From Candidatus Sulfotelmatobacter sp. (GTDB lineage Bacteria; Acidobacteriota; Terriglobia; Terriglobales; Acidobacteriaceae), in NCBI GenBank assembly GCA_030040965.1, contig JASHOT010000221.1, positions 1-34,809 on the forward strand: DNA of 34,809 bases. Reading direction: 5' to 3'. Numbering within the stretch: the stretch's first letter is position 1; the number at the start of each line of letters is the position of its first letter. The notes beneath the pieces were generated by a model. That model was not told the origin of the DNA and ran no database searches. It saw only the letters and a list, made by a program, of their open reading frames with translations. The position numbers and the translations under genes were made by a program. This document shows positions 1 through 8,926 of the stretch, one piece after another.

Positions 1-1752
1 GGCTCGCAGACCAATGGCCTTAGCATTTCCGATGCACCGAATGGCAGGCCCGTTGGTTGCATCCCCACCGACTGGTATCCCTCCGCGCTCGCCGTGCACG
101 GCGACGACCTCCTCATAGCCACGGCCAAAGGCCTAGGCACACGCGCCAACAAAGACATGGGCAAGACCGTCTACGAGACCAAGCACAAAGAGCATCCCTA
201 CATCCCCACGCTGCTGCGCGGATCGATTGCGCGCCTGAAAATCTCCGAAGTCATGCCACATCTTGCCGAATACACGCGCATGGCCGAGCATAACAATCTC
301 TTCGACTCCGATCCCGGCAAGATCACGTTCTCCGGCGGACAGAATCCCATCAAGCACGTCATCTACGTCCTGAAAGAAAACCGCACCTACGACCAGATTC
401 TCGGCGACTTGAGAATCGGCGACCAGCCCGTCGGCAACGGCGATCCCTCCATCACGATGTATGGTGCCGACATCACGCCCAACGAGCACAAGCTCGCGCT
501 GCAGTTCGGCGTGCTCGACAATTTTTACGACAGCGGCGAAGTTTCCGGCGACGGGCACATCTGGTCGAACGCCGCGATCACCTCCGATTACAACGAGAAG
601 ACCTGGCAGATTGCCTATCGCGGCAAGGAACGCACCTATGATTTTCAAGGGCAGGTTGCCGATGAGTATCCGCTGGAGAGCAATATTCCCGACATCGACG
701 ATCCTTCCACCGGATTTCTCTGGGACAACCTCACCCGCAATCACGTCAGCTTTCGCGACTATGGCGAATTCGTCAACGCGGAGTGGTGTAACAACTACCA
801 CGCGGATTCGGACGCCAAGCGAACAACTCCGCCGCAACTGAAGGAGCGCTGCCCGCAAACCACTTTGCAGTTGGGCGACTCGCTTCCTCCGAACGTGGGC
901 AATCCGCACGGCGACCGCAGTCCTTGGCCGTGGCCCGTGCCCATGTTCGCAGGAGTTAAGCCATCCAAGGCGAACCTGCGCGATCACTTCGACCCGCTGT
1001 ATCCCGACTTCAATACGGACTATCCCGACCAGCTTCGCGCCGATGAATTTCTGAACGAATTTGGCGCTTACGTTCGCGCACGGCAGGAAAAGGAACGCCC
1101 TGATTTCGAAATGCCCTCCTTCGTGCTGCTTTATCTGCCCGACGATCACACCGGAGGCACGCGCCCCGATCGTCCACGCCCAGCGGCTTCAGTCGCGGAC
1201 AACGACCTCGCTCTCGGCCGCGTGGTCGATGCCGTTTCGCACAGCCCCTACTGGGATGACACCGCCATCTTCGTTCTCGAAGATGACGCGCAGGATGGCG
1301 CCGACCATGTCGATGCGCACCGCTCCATCGCATTCGTGATCAGCAAATATTCTCCTGGGTCGGATTCAGGAAGCTTGGCCGGGCAGCCTTACGTCGAGCA
1401 TCGGTTCTATACAACCGTGAACGTGGTTCACACGATGGAAATGCTGTTGGGCCTTCCGCCCATGAATCAGTTCGACGCCTACGCGCCGGTCATGGGCCAG
1501 CTGTTTTCGGGGCAGGGAAATCAACCCGCATTCAAAGCCGACTATCGCAATCTCAAGAATGGATTGATCTACGAAACCAACAAACGCGATGCGCCGGGCG
1601 CGAAGATCTCATCGCGCATGGACTTCTCACGTCCCGATGCCGCCGACGCGCACAAGCTGAATCGAGTCCTATGGCAGGATCAGAGGGGATCGGCGCCCAT
1701 GCCGGAAGCGAAGCACACAGTGTTGCCGGCAGGCGCGGACGGTGACGAATAG
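1..1752 (+). CDS. YncE-like propeller / phosphoesterase-family protein, 5' truncated
   Basis: The reading frame is open from the first base of the window, so the N-terminus lies outside; 583 residues are visible. The first ~45 residues (IPTDWYPSALAVHGDDLLIA) look like a blade of a YncE-type beta-propeller. From about residue 117 a phosphoesterase-family domain (PF04185 type, related to acid phosphatase and phospholipase C) begins with IKHVIYVLKENRTYDQILG. Later come GEVSGDGHIWSNAA and the metal-site-like segment EDDAQDGADHVDAHRS around residue 430. The combination matches proteins usually called bifunctional YncE family/alkaline phosphatase family protein. They are presumed to be exported phosphate-ester hydrolases; the substrate is unknown. 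The gene converges on the GH3 gene downstream with only 21 bases between the two stops. I see no terminator there. Confidence 0.85.
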   Translation, partial: GSQTNGLSISDAPNGRPVGCIPTDWYPSALAVHGDDLLIATAKGLGTRANKDMGKTVYETKHKEHPYIPTLLRGSIARLKISEVMPHLAEYTRMAEHNNLFDSDPGKITFSGGQNPIKHVIYVLKENRTYDQILGDLRIGDQPVGNGDPSITMYGADITPNEHKLALQFGVLDNFYDSGEVSGDGHIWSNAAITSDYNEKTWQIAYRGKERTYDFQGQVADEYPLESNIPDIDDPSTGFLWDNLTRNHVSFRDYGEFVNAEWCNNYHADSDAKRTTPPQLKERCPQTTLQLGDSLPPNVGNPHGDRSPWPWPVPMFAGVKPSKANLRDHFDPLYPDFNTDYPDQLRADEFLNEFGAYVRARQEKERPDFEMPSFVLLYLPDDHTGGTRPDRPRPAASVADNDLALGRVVDAVSHSPYWDDTAIFVLEDDAQDGADHVDAHRSIAFVISKYSPGSDSGSLAGQPYVEHRFYTTVNVVHTMEMLLGLPPMNQFDAYAPVMGQLFSGQGNQPAFKADYRNLKNGLIYETNKRDAPGAKISSRMDFSRPDAADAHKLNRVLWQDQRGSAPMPEAKHTVLPAGADGDE

Positions 1753-1773
1753 AAGTTACAGATTCTCTCGTCG

Positions 1774-4014
1774 TTATTTCAGAGTCACAGTTTCTTTCAG
1801 CGGCAGGCTCTGCGACGAGCCGCCGACCATGAAAACGTATTCCCCGGGCAGCAATTGCCAGCCGTTCTGTTCAACGTTGAAAATGGAAAGGAATTTCGGA
1901 TCGACCTCGACCGAAACTTCCTTACTCTCCCCGCCATTGAGTTTGACCTTATTCCACCCCACCAGCCGTTTCGGCGGCTCGGAAGCCGCGGCGGGCAGCG
2001 CCGCATAAACCTCTGCGATCTCCGCTCCGGCGCGATTACCGGTGTTGGTCACGGTGAAAGTCACTCGCGGATTCTTTCCCGGAGCTATCTTGAGCCCTGA
2101 ATACGAATACGTCGTGTAGGAAAGACCGTAGCCAAACGGGAAGAGCACAGGCTTGTTTTCCGCGTCGTACCATTTGTACCCAACCTTCACGCCTTCGTCG
2201 TAGGTGACCTGGAATGCCGGCAATCCCGCCGCAATACGCCTCCAGCCCTGATGGTCTGCATCGGTGGTCACTTTCGGCGGCTTGACGATCGTCGGATGGG
2301 GCAGATCAGCGTCACTCTTGGGGAAGGTCATGGGCAATTTCGCGGAAGGATTGACATCTCCAAACAGCACATTGACAACGGCCTCCGCGCCACAACTACC
2401 CGCATACCAGGCCTCGACGATTCCACCGACCCGAGCGGCCCAGGGCATCGTCACGGCAGTGCCCGTTTCAAGTACGACAATCGTGTGCGGATTCGCTGCA
2501 GCGACTTTGGCAATCAACTCATCCTGATGTTCAGGAAGCGACAGCGTGTCGAGATCCATGCCTTCGCTCTCCCACTGATAAGCGAAGACGATCGCCACGT
2601 CAGAATTCCTGGCCAGAGCAGCCGCCGCTGAAGGATCCGAGCCCGAGTTAAACTTCACACTCGCAGCCGGCACCTTGGCGCGAATGGTTTTCAGCGGGGA
2701 AGTCGGGAACCATATCTTTTCCTGCCAGTGCGTGTTGCCCTTGCCCGGCGGCATGATCGCGTTTCCGCCCGGAGGATCGACCTGAGCCGATCCTCCGCCG
2801 GAGATCATGCCCACGTCAGCATGCGGCCCGATTACGGCGATGCTGTGCAATTTACCGGCATCCAGCGGAAGCAGCGACTGATCATTCTTCAGCAGCACAA
2901 TGCTTTGCTCAGCGATTTTCTGCGCGACTTCAAGATCACCAAACACATCGACTACGCTTCGTTGCGGCGGATCGTCAATGACTCCCGTCGCAAACATCGC
3001 CCGCAGAATGCGGTGAACATGATCATCGAGTTCGGCCATGGGCACCGTCCCCGATTCGACATCCTTTTTCAGCTCATCGCTGTAGAAGACCCAGCCGGGC
3101 TCTTCGTGATCAAGCCCAGCCGCCGAAGCCTTGGCTGCGCTGTGCGTCCCGCCCCAGTCGGAAAGAACGAAGCCTTTGAAGTTCCAGTCTTTTTTCAAAA
3201 TATCCGTCAGCAGGTACTTGTTTTCGCAGGCGTAATCGCCCCATACGCGGTTATAGGAGCACATCACGGCCGCCACATCGGAATCCTCGATCCCGATTTC
3301 GAAAGCCAGCAGGTCGCTCTCTCGCGCCGCTCGCTTATCGATATTGACGTTGACCGCGTTCCGCCCGCTCTCCTGATCATTCAGCGCATAGTGCTTGATA
3401 TCGCCGATGACATGCTGTGCCTGCAATCCCTTCATGACTGCGCCGACCGTCTTCCCCGCCAGCACCGGATCTTCTCCAAGATATTCAAAGGTTCTGCCGT
3501 TGCGCGGCTCGCGCGTCAGATTAACGCCTCCGCCCAGCGTCATGTTGTAGCCCTGCGCGCGCAATTCGCGGCCGATCAACGCGCCATACTCGTACGCAGC
3601 ATCGAGATCCCAGCTGGCCGCGCCTGCAAGGTCAGATGGCAACGCGGTCGAATAACGCCCATTTTCCCCGCTCGAGCGCACACCATAGGCAGCGTCCGAC
3701 ATCTGAATCCCGGGGATGCCGAGCCGCTGGATGCCAACCACATAGCCGGCCCCGCCGTTGGAATGGACGATCTCCGGGCTCAATGCGCTAAGACCCAGCA
3801 TGCCCGTCCCATGCAGCAGCGTAATTTTTTCGTCGAGCGTCATTTCTTTGATGACCATCGACGCCCGCTCGTCCGGCGAGAGGCTCGTGTTCGTCCATGG
3901 GCGAGACGCAGCCGACGACTGTGCTAAGACAGAAGGGAGGGAAAGCGAACAGCTAAACAAAATGGAGAAAAAGAGAATGAATGGCTCAGCTTTTCCGCGC
4001 ACGCTCGGTCGCAT
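1774..4014 (-). CDS. Secreted glycoside hydrolase family 3 beta-glucosidase
   Basis: A 746-residue protein with the full GH3 three-domain layout. It has an N-terminal signal peptide ending near SLPSVLAQ, a TIM-barrel domain, an alpha/beta sandwich domain and a C-terminal fibronectin-III-like domain that ends with LLPGEYVFMVGGSS. The barrel carries the KHY substrate-binding pair (IKHYALNDQE) and the catalytic nucleophile Asp in GFVLSDWGG near residue 286. The segment ESEGMDLDTLSLPEHQDEL matches the region of the second domain that usually carries the acid/base Glu. The frame also has a TTG at 4041, but I prefer the ATG at 4012-4014 because it follows a GAGG-like Shine-Dalgarno and gives a more normal signal peptide. 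The likely role is hydrolysis of beta-glucosides or oligosaccharides in the periplasm or outside the cell. It is divergent from nadE. Confidence 0.92.
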   Translation of the reverse strand: MRPSVRGKAEPFILFFSILFSCSLSLPSVLAQSSAASRPWTNTSLSPDERASMVIKEMTLDEKITLLHGTGMLGLSALSPEIVHSNGGAGYVVGIQRLGIPGIQMSDAAYGVRSSGENGRYSTALPSDLAGAASWDLDAAYEYGALIGRELRAQGYNMTLGGGVNLTREPRNGRTFEYLGEDPVLAGKTVGAVMKGLQAQHVIGDIKHYALNDQESGRNAVNVNIDKRAARESDLLAFEIGIEDSDVAAVMCSYNRVWGDYACENKYLLTDILKKDWNFKGFVLSDWGGTHSAAKASAAGLDHEEPGWVFYSDELKKDVESGTVPMAELDDHVHRILRAMFATGVIDDPPQRSVVDVFGDLEVAQKIAEQSIVLLKNDQSLLPLDAGKLHSIAVIGPHADVGMISGGGSAQVDPPGGNAIMPPGKGNTHWQEKIWFPTSPLKTIRAKVPAASVKFNSGSDPSAAAALARNSDVAIVFAYQWESEGMDLDTLSLPEHQDELIAKVAAANPHTIVVLETGTAVTMPWAARVGGIVEAWYAGSCGAEAVVNVLFGDVNPSAKLPMTFPKSDADLPHPTIVKPPKVTTDADHQGWRRIAAGLPAFQVTYDEGVKVGYKWYDAENKPVLFPFGYGLSYTTYSYSGLKIAPGKNPRVTFTVTNTGNRAGAEIAEVYAALPAAASEPPKRLVGWNKVKLNGGESKEVSVEVDPKFLSIFNVEQNGWQLLPGEYVFMVGGSSQSLPLKETVTLK

Positions 4015-4149
4015 CAATGGCCTCGTCAGGGAGTCTGCCAAAACGATAATGTAACGGCGTTTTGCATTCTCTCCCGATTCGAAGATTTCGTCAAACTTAC
4101 CTTTGGAGGTACTACCGTCTCATGGGTGCAAACCTGGGGAATGTAGCTT

Positions 4150-4155
4150 TACACT
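4150..4155 (+). promoter_or_regulatory. Candidate -10 element for nadE
   Basis: TACACT lies exactly 6 nt before the GTG start at 4162, so transcription would begin at or next to the start codon (leaderless). The -35 region is poor: TGCAAA at 17-nt spacing matches TTGACA at only 3 of 6 positions. The region 4042-4161 lies between two divergent genes and holds nothing else I recognise. Confidence 0.35.
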
Positions 4156-4161
4156 AGAAGC

Positions 4162-5802
4162 GTGAAGATCGCCCTCGGTCAGATCAATCCCACGGTCGGA
4201 GATTTCTCGGGCAACGCAGCCAAGATCGTAGCGTTTGCGCGACAGGCTAAGGCTGCCGATGCCGGTTTGGTCTTATTTCCCGAGCTGTCGGTGTGTGGCT
4301 ATCCGCCGCGCGATTTGGTCGAACGACCATCCTTTGTCGCGCGCAATCGTGAAATCACAGAACAAATTGCCAAGGAAACAGCCGGGATTGCCGTGATTTG
4401 TGGGCTGGTTACGCCAGCGCACTCGAGCACGGGCAAGAGCGTAATGAATTCGGCGGCTCTGCTCCAGGAGGGCAAGATTGCCTTCGTGCAGTCGAAGATG
4501 TTGCTTCCCACCTACGACGTCTTCGATGAAATGCGCAACTTCGCGCCCGCCAGTGCACAGGAACTGTTTCCATTCTGCGGCAACCGCATGGCACTGACCA
4601 TCTGCGAAGATGCCTGGAACGATAAACAATTCTGGCCCAAGCGCCTGTATACGGTCGATCCGGTCGAGGCTCTGATCCAGGCGGGAGGAAATTTCGTTCT
4701 TAATATTTCGGCTTCACCCTTCTGGATTGGAAAACGCGAACTGCGCCGCGACATGCTGGCGAGCATCGCTCGTCAGCACAAAGTTCCCGTTGTAATGGTC
4801 AACCAGGTTGGCGGTAACGACAGCCTCGTCTTTGATGGTTCCAGTCTGGTGCTCAATCGCGATGGCCAGGTCATCGCGCAAGGCAAATCGTTCGCAGAAG
4901 ATCTTATTTACTTTGATTCGCAACAACTCACGGGAGAAATGCACGAGCAGATTGCTGGAGATGACGCCAGCGTCTATTCCGCCTTGGTCCTGGGCACCCG
5001 CGATTACATGCACAAGTGCGGATTTCAAAAAGCGATTGTCGGGCTGAGTGGCGGCATCGACTCCGCGCTCACTGCCGTGATCGCCGCGAACGCCGTTGGG
5101 CCCGAGAACGTAATCGGAGTCGGCATGCCGGGCCCGTATTCATCCCAGGGATCGATTGACGATGCTCGTGCGCTCGCCAACAATCTCGGCATTCGCTTCG
5201 AACTGCTCTCGATCAATCCCGCCTACGAGGCATATCGCCAAATTTTGCAGCCTGTGTTTGCGGGGCGAAAGGAAGACGTGACCGAGGAGAACATTCAATC
5301 ACGGGCGCGCGGCATGCTTCTGATGTCGCTGTCCAATAAGTTCGGCGCGATCGTTCTTTCGACGGGTAATAAAAGCGAACTAGGCGTCGGATATTGCACG
5401 CTCTATGGCGACATGGTCGGAGGCCTGGCGGTTATCTCCGATGTCCCCAAGACACTGGTCTACCGATTAAGCGAGTACGTAAACTCGCGACGTGCGGTCA
5501 TTCCGCAGGCGACGATTGAGAAACCGCCTTCGGCCGAGCTGCGTCCGGACCAGAAAGACAGCGATTCGCTTCCGCCCTACGATGTTCTCGATGCCGTGCT
5601 CGAAGATTATGTAGAAGAATCGCATTGCGCCGAGCGCATTGCAGGTGATCGCGGAATTGACCTGGAGACGGTGCGGCGCGTCATTCGCATGGTGGATCGC
5701 GCCGAGTATAAGCGCCAGCAGGCTGCGCCCGGCTTGAAAATTTCTCCCAAGGCCTTCGGTTACGGCCGCCGTTTCCCGATCGCCGCGAAATCCGAGATTT
5801 GA
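4162..5802 (+). CDS. nadE: NAD+ synthase (glutamine-hydrolysing)
   Basis: A 546-residue, two-domain glutamine-dependent NAD synthetase that converts nicotinate adenine dinucleotide to NAD+ using ATP and glutamine-derived ammonia. Residues 1-~260 form a nitrilase-fold glutaminase whose catalytic triad is visible: Glu41 in FPELSVCGYPP, Lys112 in VQSKMLLPTYD and Cys148 in ICEDAW. The C-terminal synthetase domain has the ATP-pyrophosphatase P-loop SGGIDSA at ~296-302 and the motif STGNKSELGVGYCTLYGD. The length matches the short bacterial two-domain type (about 540-580 aa). The start is GTG at 4162: the second codon onward (KIALGQINPTVGDF) is the conserved N-terminus and no upstream start is plausible. 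No real Shine-Dalgarno is seen. Confidence 0.96.
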   Translation: MKIALGQINPTVGDFSGNAAKIVAFARQAKAADAGLVLFPELSVCGYPPRDLVERPSFVARNREITEQIAKETAGIAVICGLVTPAHSSTGKSVMNSAALLQEGKIAFVQSKMLLPTYDVFDEMRNFAPASAQELFPFCGNRMALTICEDAWNDKQFWPKRLYTVDPVEALIQAGGNFVLNISASPFWIGKRELRRDMLASIARQHKVPVVMVNQVGGNDSLVFDGSSLVLNRDGQVIAQGKSFAEDLIYFDSQQLTGEMHEQIAGDDASVYSALVLGTRDYMHKCGFQKAIVGLSGGIDSALTAVIAANAVGPENVIGVGMPGPYSSQGSIDDARALANNLGIRFELLSINPAYEAYRQILQPVFAGRKEDVTEENIQSRARGMLLMSLSNKFGAIVLSTGNKSELGVGYCTLYGDMVGGLAVISDVPKTLVYRLSEYVNSRRAVIPQATIEKPPSAELRPDQKDSDSLPPYDVLDAVLEDYVEESHCAERIAGDRGIDLETVRRVIRMVDRAEYKRQQAAPGLKISPKAFGYGRRFPIAAKSEI

Positions 5803-5803
5803 A

Positions 5804-5817
5804 GTATCCTGGGATAC
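5804..5817. repeat. Short inverted repeat between nadE and the DsbA-like gene
   Basis: GTATCCTGGGATAC is a perfect 14-nt palindrome two bases after the nadE stop codon. It could be a weak operator site or chance. There is no T-run after it, so it is not an intrinsic terminator. Confidence 0.3.
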
Positions 5818-5860
5818 GATCCTCAAAGCTTGCTATCACCCTTTACCTTGAAAGGAATTC

Positions 5861-6811
5861 ATGCGAAATTCACGGACGCTGCTATTTATATTTCTCGTGG
5901 CTGTACCTCTTTCCACTGGGCTAGCCGCGGCACAAACGGTTCCGGCAAAATCCCCTTCCGCCAAGCCGGATCCCGTGAAACCTGCTGCGCAATCAACTCC
6001 CGGAACGCCTGCCTCCGCGAATCTTCCATCCGAGGCTACGGTCGATTCTTTTCTTCAGCAGACTTTCGGCTACGAGTCTGACATTTCCTGGAAGATTTCG
6101 AGCATCAAGCCTGCGGGCGTGGCAGGCTTGGCGGAAGTAACCGTCATTCTCGCAACTCCGCAAGGCCAGCAACTCAGCCGTTTCTACGTTACGCCCGACG
6201 GCGAGCACGCTTTGACCGGAGATATTATTCCATTCGGCGCGAGGCCGTTCGATCCCGTAAGAAATACTCTGGAAAAAGGAATAACCGGGCCATCACGCGG
6301 CCCCAAGGATTCTCCCGTCATGATCGTCGAATTCGGCGACCTGCAATGTCCGGCATGCAAGGCGGCGCAGCCGACGATTGAAAAGCTCGTTGCTGATGCG
6401 CCCAACGCTCGCTTCGTCTTTCAGAATTTTCCGCTGGAAATACACAATTGGGCGGCAAAAGGCGCCGATTACGCAGATTGCGTCGGGCGCGCCTCCAACG
6501 ACGCTTTTTGGAAGTTTGTCTCGAAAACCTACGAGACGCAAGCCGACATTACCGCCGAGAACGCTGACGAAAAACTGACCGCCCTCGCCACCGAAGCCGG
6601 TGTGAACGGCACCGAGATAGCCGCCTGTGCGGCCAAGCCCGACACCAAGGCTCGCGTCGATGCCTCAATCGCTCTCGGTAAATCCGTCGATGTCACCGGA
6701 ACGCCGACCCTTTTCATCAACGGTCGACGCATTGGCAGCTTCGACCCGCACATGTCGGATGTTTATAAAAATTTGGTGGATTTCGCGGCGAAGGACGCCA
6801 AAGCGCACTAG
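5861..6811 (+). CDS. Exported DsbA-like thioredoxin-fold disulfide protein
   Basis: A 316-residue protein. A signal peptide ends near GLAAAQ (about residue 25) and is followed by a Pro/Ala/Lys-rich linker. An ~80-residue N-terminal region (65-140) is followed by a DsbA/DSBA-like thioredoxin domain from ~150. The redox motif CPAC is at 163-166 (GDLQCPACKAAQP) and the cis-proline loop is GTPTLFING at ~280. The layout resembles the DsbA/DsbG-like thiol:disulfide oxidoreductases with an extra N-terminal domain that occur in Acidobacteria and Deltaproteobacteria. Expected role: forming or isomerising disulfide bonds in exported proteins. The start is fixed by AAAGGA at 5851-5856. It lies 58 nt after nadE on the same strand and may share transcription. 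No DsbB partner is in the window. Confidence 0.9.
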   Translation: MRNSRTLLFIFLVAVPLSTGLAAAQTVPAKSPSAKPDPVKPAAQSTPGTPASANLPSEATVDSFLQQTFGYESDISWKISSIKPAGVAGLAEVTVILATPQGQQLSRFYVTPDGEHALTGDIIPFGARPFDPVRNTLEKGITGPSRGPKDSPVMIVEFGDLQCPACKAAQPTIEKLVADAPNARFVFQNFPLEIHNWAAKGADYADCVGRASNDAFWKFVSKTYETQADITAENADEKLTALATEAGVNGTEIAACAAKPDTKARVDASIALGKSVDVTGTPTLFINGRRIGSFDPHMSDVYKNLVDFAAKDAKAH

Positions 6812-6835
6812 ATTGACTCGGGGAAGAACGAATGC

Positions 6836-8716
6836 TTACTTCTCTGTCAGCCAGATCTCCGGCGTCGTGCGGTTGATGTCCGCCACAATATGAGGGGTGA
6901 TGACGACCATCAGTTCGTCATCTTCTTCGTTTCTGGTGTTCGTAACCATGGCTTGGTTTAGCAGTGGTATCGCTCCGAGCCCCGGAATTCCGCTCATCGA
7001 AATCGTATCCGTTTGTGAGATCTCGCCGGCGACGACGGCGGGTTCTCCATCTTTCAGATTGATGCTGCCTTTGTATTCGCGATTCGAGATGATGGGAACG
7101 CCATTATTGGACTGCCCAGTCAGCGCGCGGACCTGCATTTCCAGCTGCAGGGCAACCGTGTTGTCGCCGTGGATAACCGGCTTCGCCTTCACCATCAGCC
7201 CAAGATCCTCGTAACTGACCGAAGGGAACGGCGCCTGATACGACTGATTTCCCAAGACCTGCGTGATTTGCGGTGAGTTGTAAATGGGAGCGTAACTGGC
7301 ATTCAGAATCGGATAGCGCTCGCCCAGGTGAAACGTCGCATCCGTTCCTTGCCCCGCGCGCATAGTCAAGTTTTCAAGATCGCGCACCCACGATTCGTTG
7401 ACATTCAGCGCAGCGACAAATTCGTCAAGACTCAGTCCCATAAACGTCAAGCCGTTTCCGAAAGTTGCCAGCGGAGTGTTGAAAATGCTGCTCGACTGCC
7501 CGCCCAACTGCGCCAAAAGGCCGGAGAGAGCCGAGCTCCCGGCCTGATTGATGCCGCCGGAAGAGATCAGCTGATTGATCAGCTGCTGAATGTTCTGCCC
7601 ACTTCCCAGCGCGCCCAGTCCTGCCAGTGCAACCGCCGGAATGTTGTACATCGTAAAGGTGTCGGGAATATGCACGCCGACATTGCGCGCCAGTTGATGG
7701 CTGATCTGGAAGACCCGCACATCGAGCATCACCTGCGGCTTTTCGTTGTCAAGATCCTGCAAAAGCCGGGCACAGGCCCTCAGAATGCGCTCGGGCGCGC
7801 GTACTTCCACCGTTCCCGCAGTCTGTCCAGAGGTGATAAAGCGAAGATCGAACATGTTCCGCAGGGTTGTGACCATTTCCGTTACGTCCTGCGGCGTCGA
7901 GTGCGCCGGCAGCACGAACATCTGCAGCGACATGCGATCAAACTGCTTATGATTTTCCGGATTGTCGGCGGCGATCAGAACCTGATGGGCATCGAGCGGC
8001 GCCCACATCGTCTTGCTGACTTCGCACGCGAGCCTTAAAGCTGTGAAGAAATCGACATTATCAACATTGAATTGGACGTGCCGCGCCTGTACGGAGTCAT
8101 CAAATTGAACCTTGACGCCGTAAGCGGCCACCAATTCGCTGAACATACCGCGAACGTCGCCGCGAAAGTGAAATGTGGAGACATCGTTCTTGGGTTCGAG
8201 TTGGATCTCACTGGCAAATGAACTCTCGACCGGCGGCACGATGCGTTGATTCTGATCGACGTTGTTCCGGGTCGCCTCCGCCAGCCGCTCCAGGGCATAT
8301 TGATTGTCTGGCTCTAGATCGAGCGCGGCGCGAAATTCCGCCCTCGCCTGGGGGCGGTAATTCTGAACCAGAAGCGCATTCCCCCGCTCAATGTGGTTGA
8401 AGACCAGCTGTCCCTTCACCACTTCACGAGCGGTCAGGAACTGAACATTTTGCGGCACGGTTTTGGATGCCTGGTCGAACTGAACGAACGCATCCTCGGG
8501 CTGACCGTGCTCCTCGAGTTTGATTCCGCGAGCATATGCCTCACGCGCTTGCCTCATCCCTTCTTTAGTCACGATGCAGTTGATCCCACCCGGAATTCCG
8601 TTGCTGCAGGAAACCGGCGGAGACATCGAAGCCGGCTCGTCAGCCGCGGAAAACGCGGGCAAAGCCAACCCGACCGCAAGAACCGCGGTCACAAGATTGT
8701 AGACTACTGGGCGCAT
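6836..8716 (-). CDS. Secretin (type II/III secretion family) with N-terminal TPR repeats
   Basis: A 626-residue outer-membrane secretin-family protein. A signal peptide ends near LALPAFSAAD. Next come TPR-like helices (YARGIKLEEHGQPEDAFVQF and YRPQARAEFRAALDLEPDNQ, about residues 45-130), an N0/STN-like domain (VKVQFDDSVQARHVQF) and an N1-type domain (VEVRAPERILRACARLLQDL). The C-terminal secretin domain is marked by LGLMVKAKPVIHGDNTVALQ, IKDGEP-like LKDGEPAVVAGEI, ISMSGIPGLGAIPLL and DDELMVVITPHIV. The fold belongs to the GspD/PilQ superfamily; which system it serves cannot be told, since no other secretion or pilus gene is nearby. It is tail-to-tail with the DsbA-like gene (24 nt). Confidence 0.9.
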   Translation of the reverse strand: MRPVVYNLVTAVLAVGLALPAFSAADEPASMSPPVSCSNGIPGGINCIVTKEGMRQAREAYARGIKLEEHGQPEDAFVQFDQASKTVPQNVQFLTAREVVKGQLVFNHIERGNALLVQNYRPQARAEFRAALDLEPDNQYALERLAEATRNNVDQNQRIVPPVESSFASEIQLEPKNDVSTFHFRGDVRGMFSELVAAYGVKVQFDDSVQARHVQFNVDNVDFFTALRLACEVSKTMWAPLDAHQVLIAADNPENHKQFDRMSLQMFVLPAHSTPQDVTEMVTTLRNMFDLRFITSGQTAGTVEVRAPERILRACARLLQDLDNEKPQVMLDVRVFQISHQLARNVGVHIPDTFTMYNIPAVALAGLGALGSGQNIQQLINQLISSGGINQAGSSALSGLLAQLGGQSSSIFNTPLATFGNGLTFMGLSLDEFVAALNVNESWVRDLENLTMRAGQGTDATFHLGERYPILNASYAPIYNSPQITQVLGNQSYQAPFPSVSYEDLGLMVKAKPVIHGDNTVALQLEMQVRALTGQSNNGVPIISNREYKGSINLKDGEPAVVAGEISQTDTISMSGIPGLGAIPLLNQAMVTNTRNEEDDELMVVITPHIVADINRTTPEIWLTEK

Positions 8717-8724
8717 GTCTTCTA

Positions 8725-8730
8725 ATTTTA
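8725..8730 (-). promoter_or_regulatory. Candidate -10 element for the secretin gene
   Basis: On the minus strand, TAAAAT ends 8 nt before the ATG at 8716, implying a leader of only one or two nucleotides. I see no convincing -35 at 16-18 nt. The rest of 8731-8926 shows no gene; it has a short direct repeat GCTGCAT (around 8829 and 8842) of unknown meaning. Confidence 0.3.
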
Positions 8731-8926
8731 GCTTGCTTTCTAGGAGTTCGAGCTAGCCAATAGGCCCTCGTACCTTCGGATTCACCCATGTCTTGAACTT
8801 AGGGTGTGCCGACTGCGCGCTTTAGGCAGCTGCATTCAGCGACGCTGCATCCGGAGCGGGCCATTAGGAGAACGCCAGGCGTGCGAATTCTTGCAGTTTT
8901 CAGCGACCCACCCTGGACGTGCCCAT

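Noticed and set aside
133-1149. A 338-codon open frame antisense to the phosphoesterase gene
   Set aside because: Its translation is low-complexity in Val, Gly and Arg with no domain. The plus strand carries a clear phosphoesterase in the same interval, and long antisense frames are common at this GC content.
2728-3927. A 399-codon open frame antisense to the GH3 gene
   Set aside because: Arg/His-rich with no recognisable motif; fully inside a well-supported beta-glucosidase.
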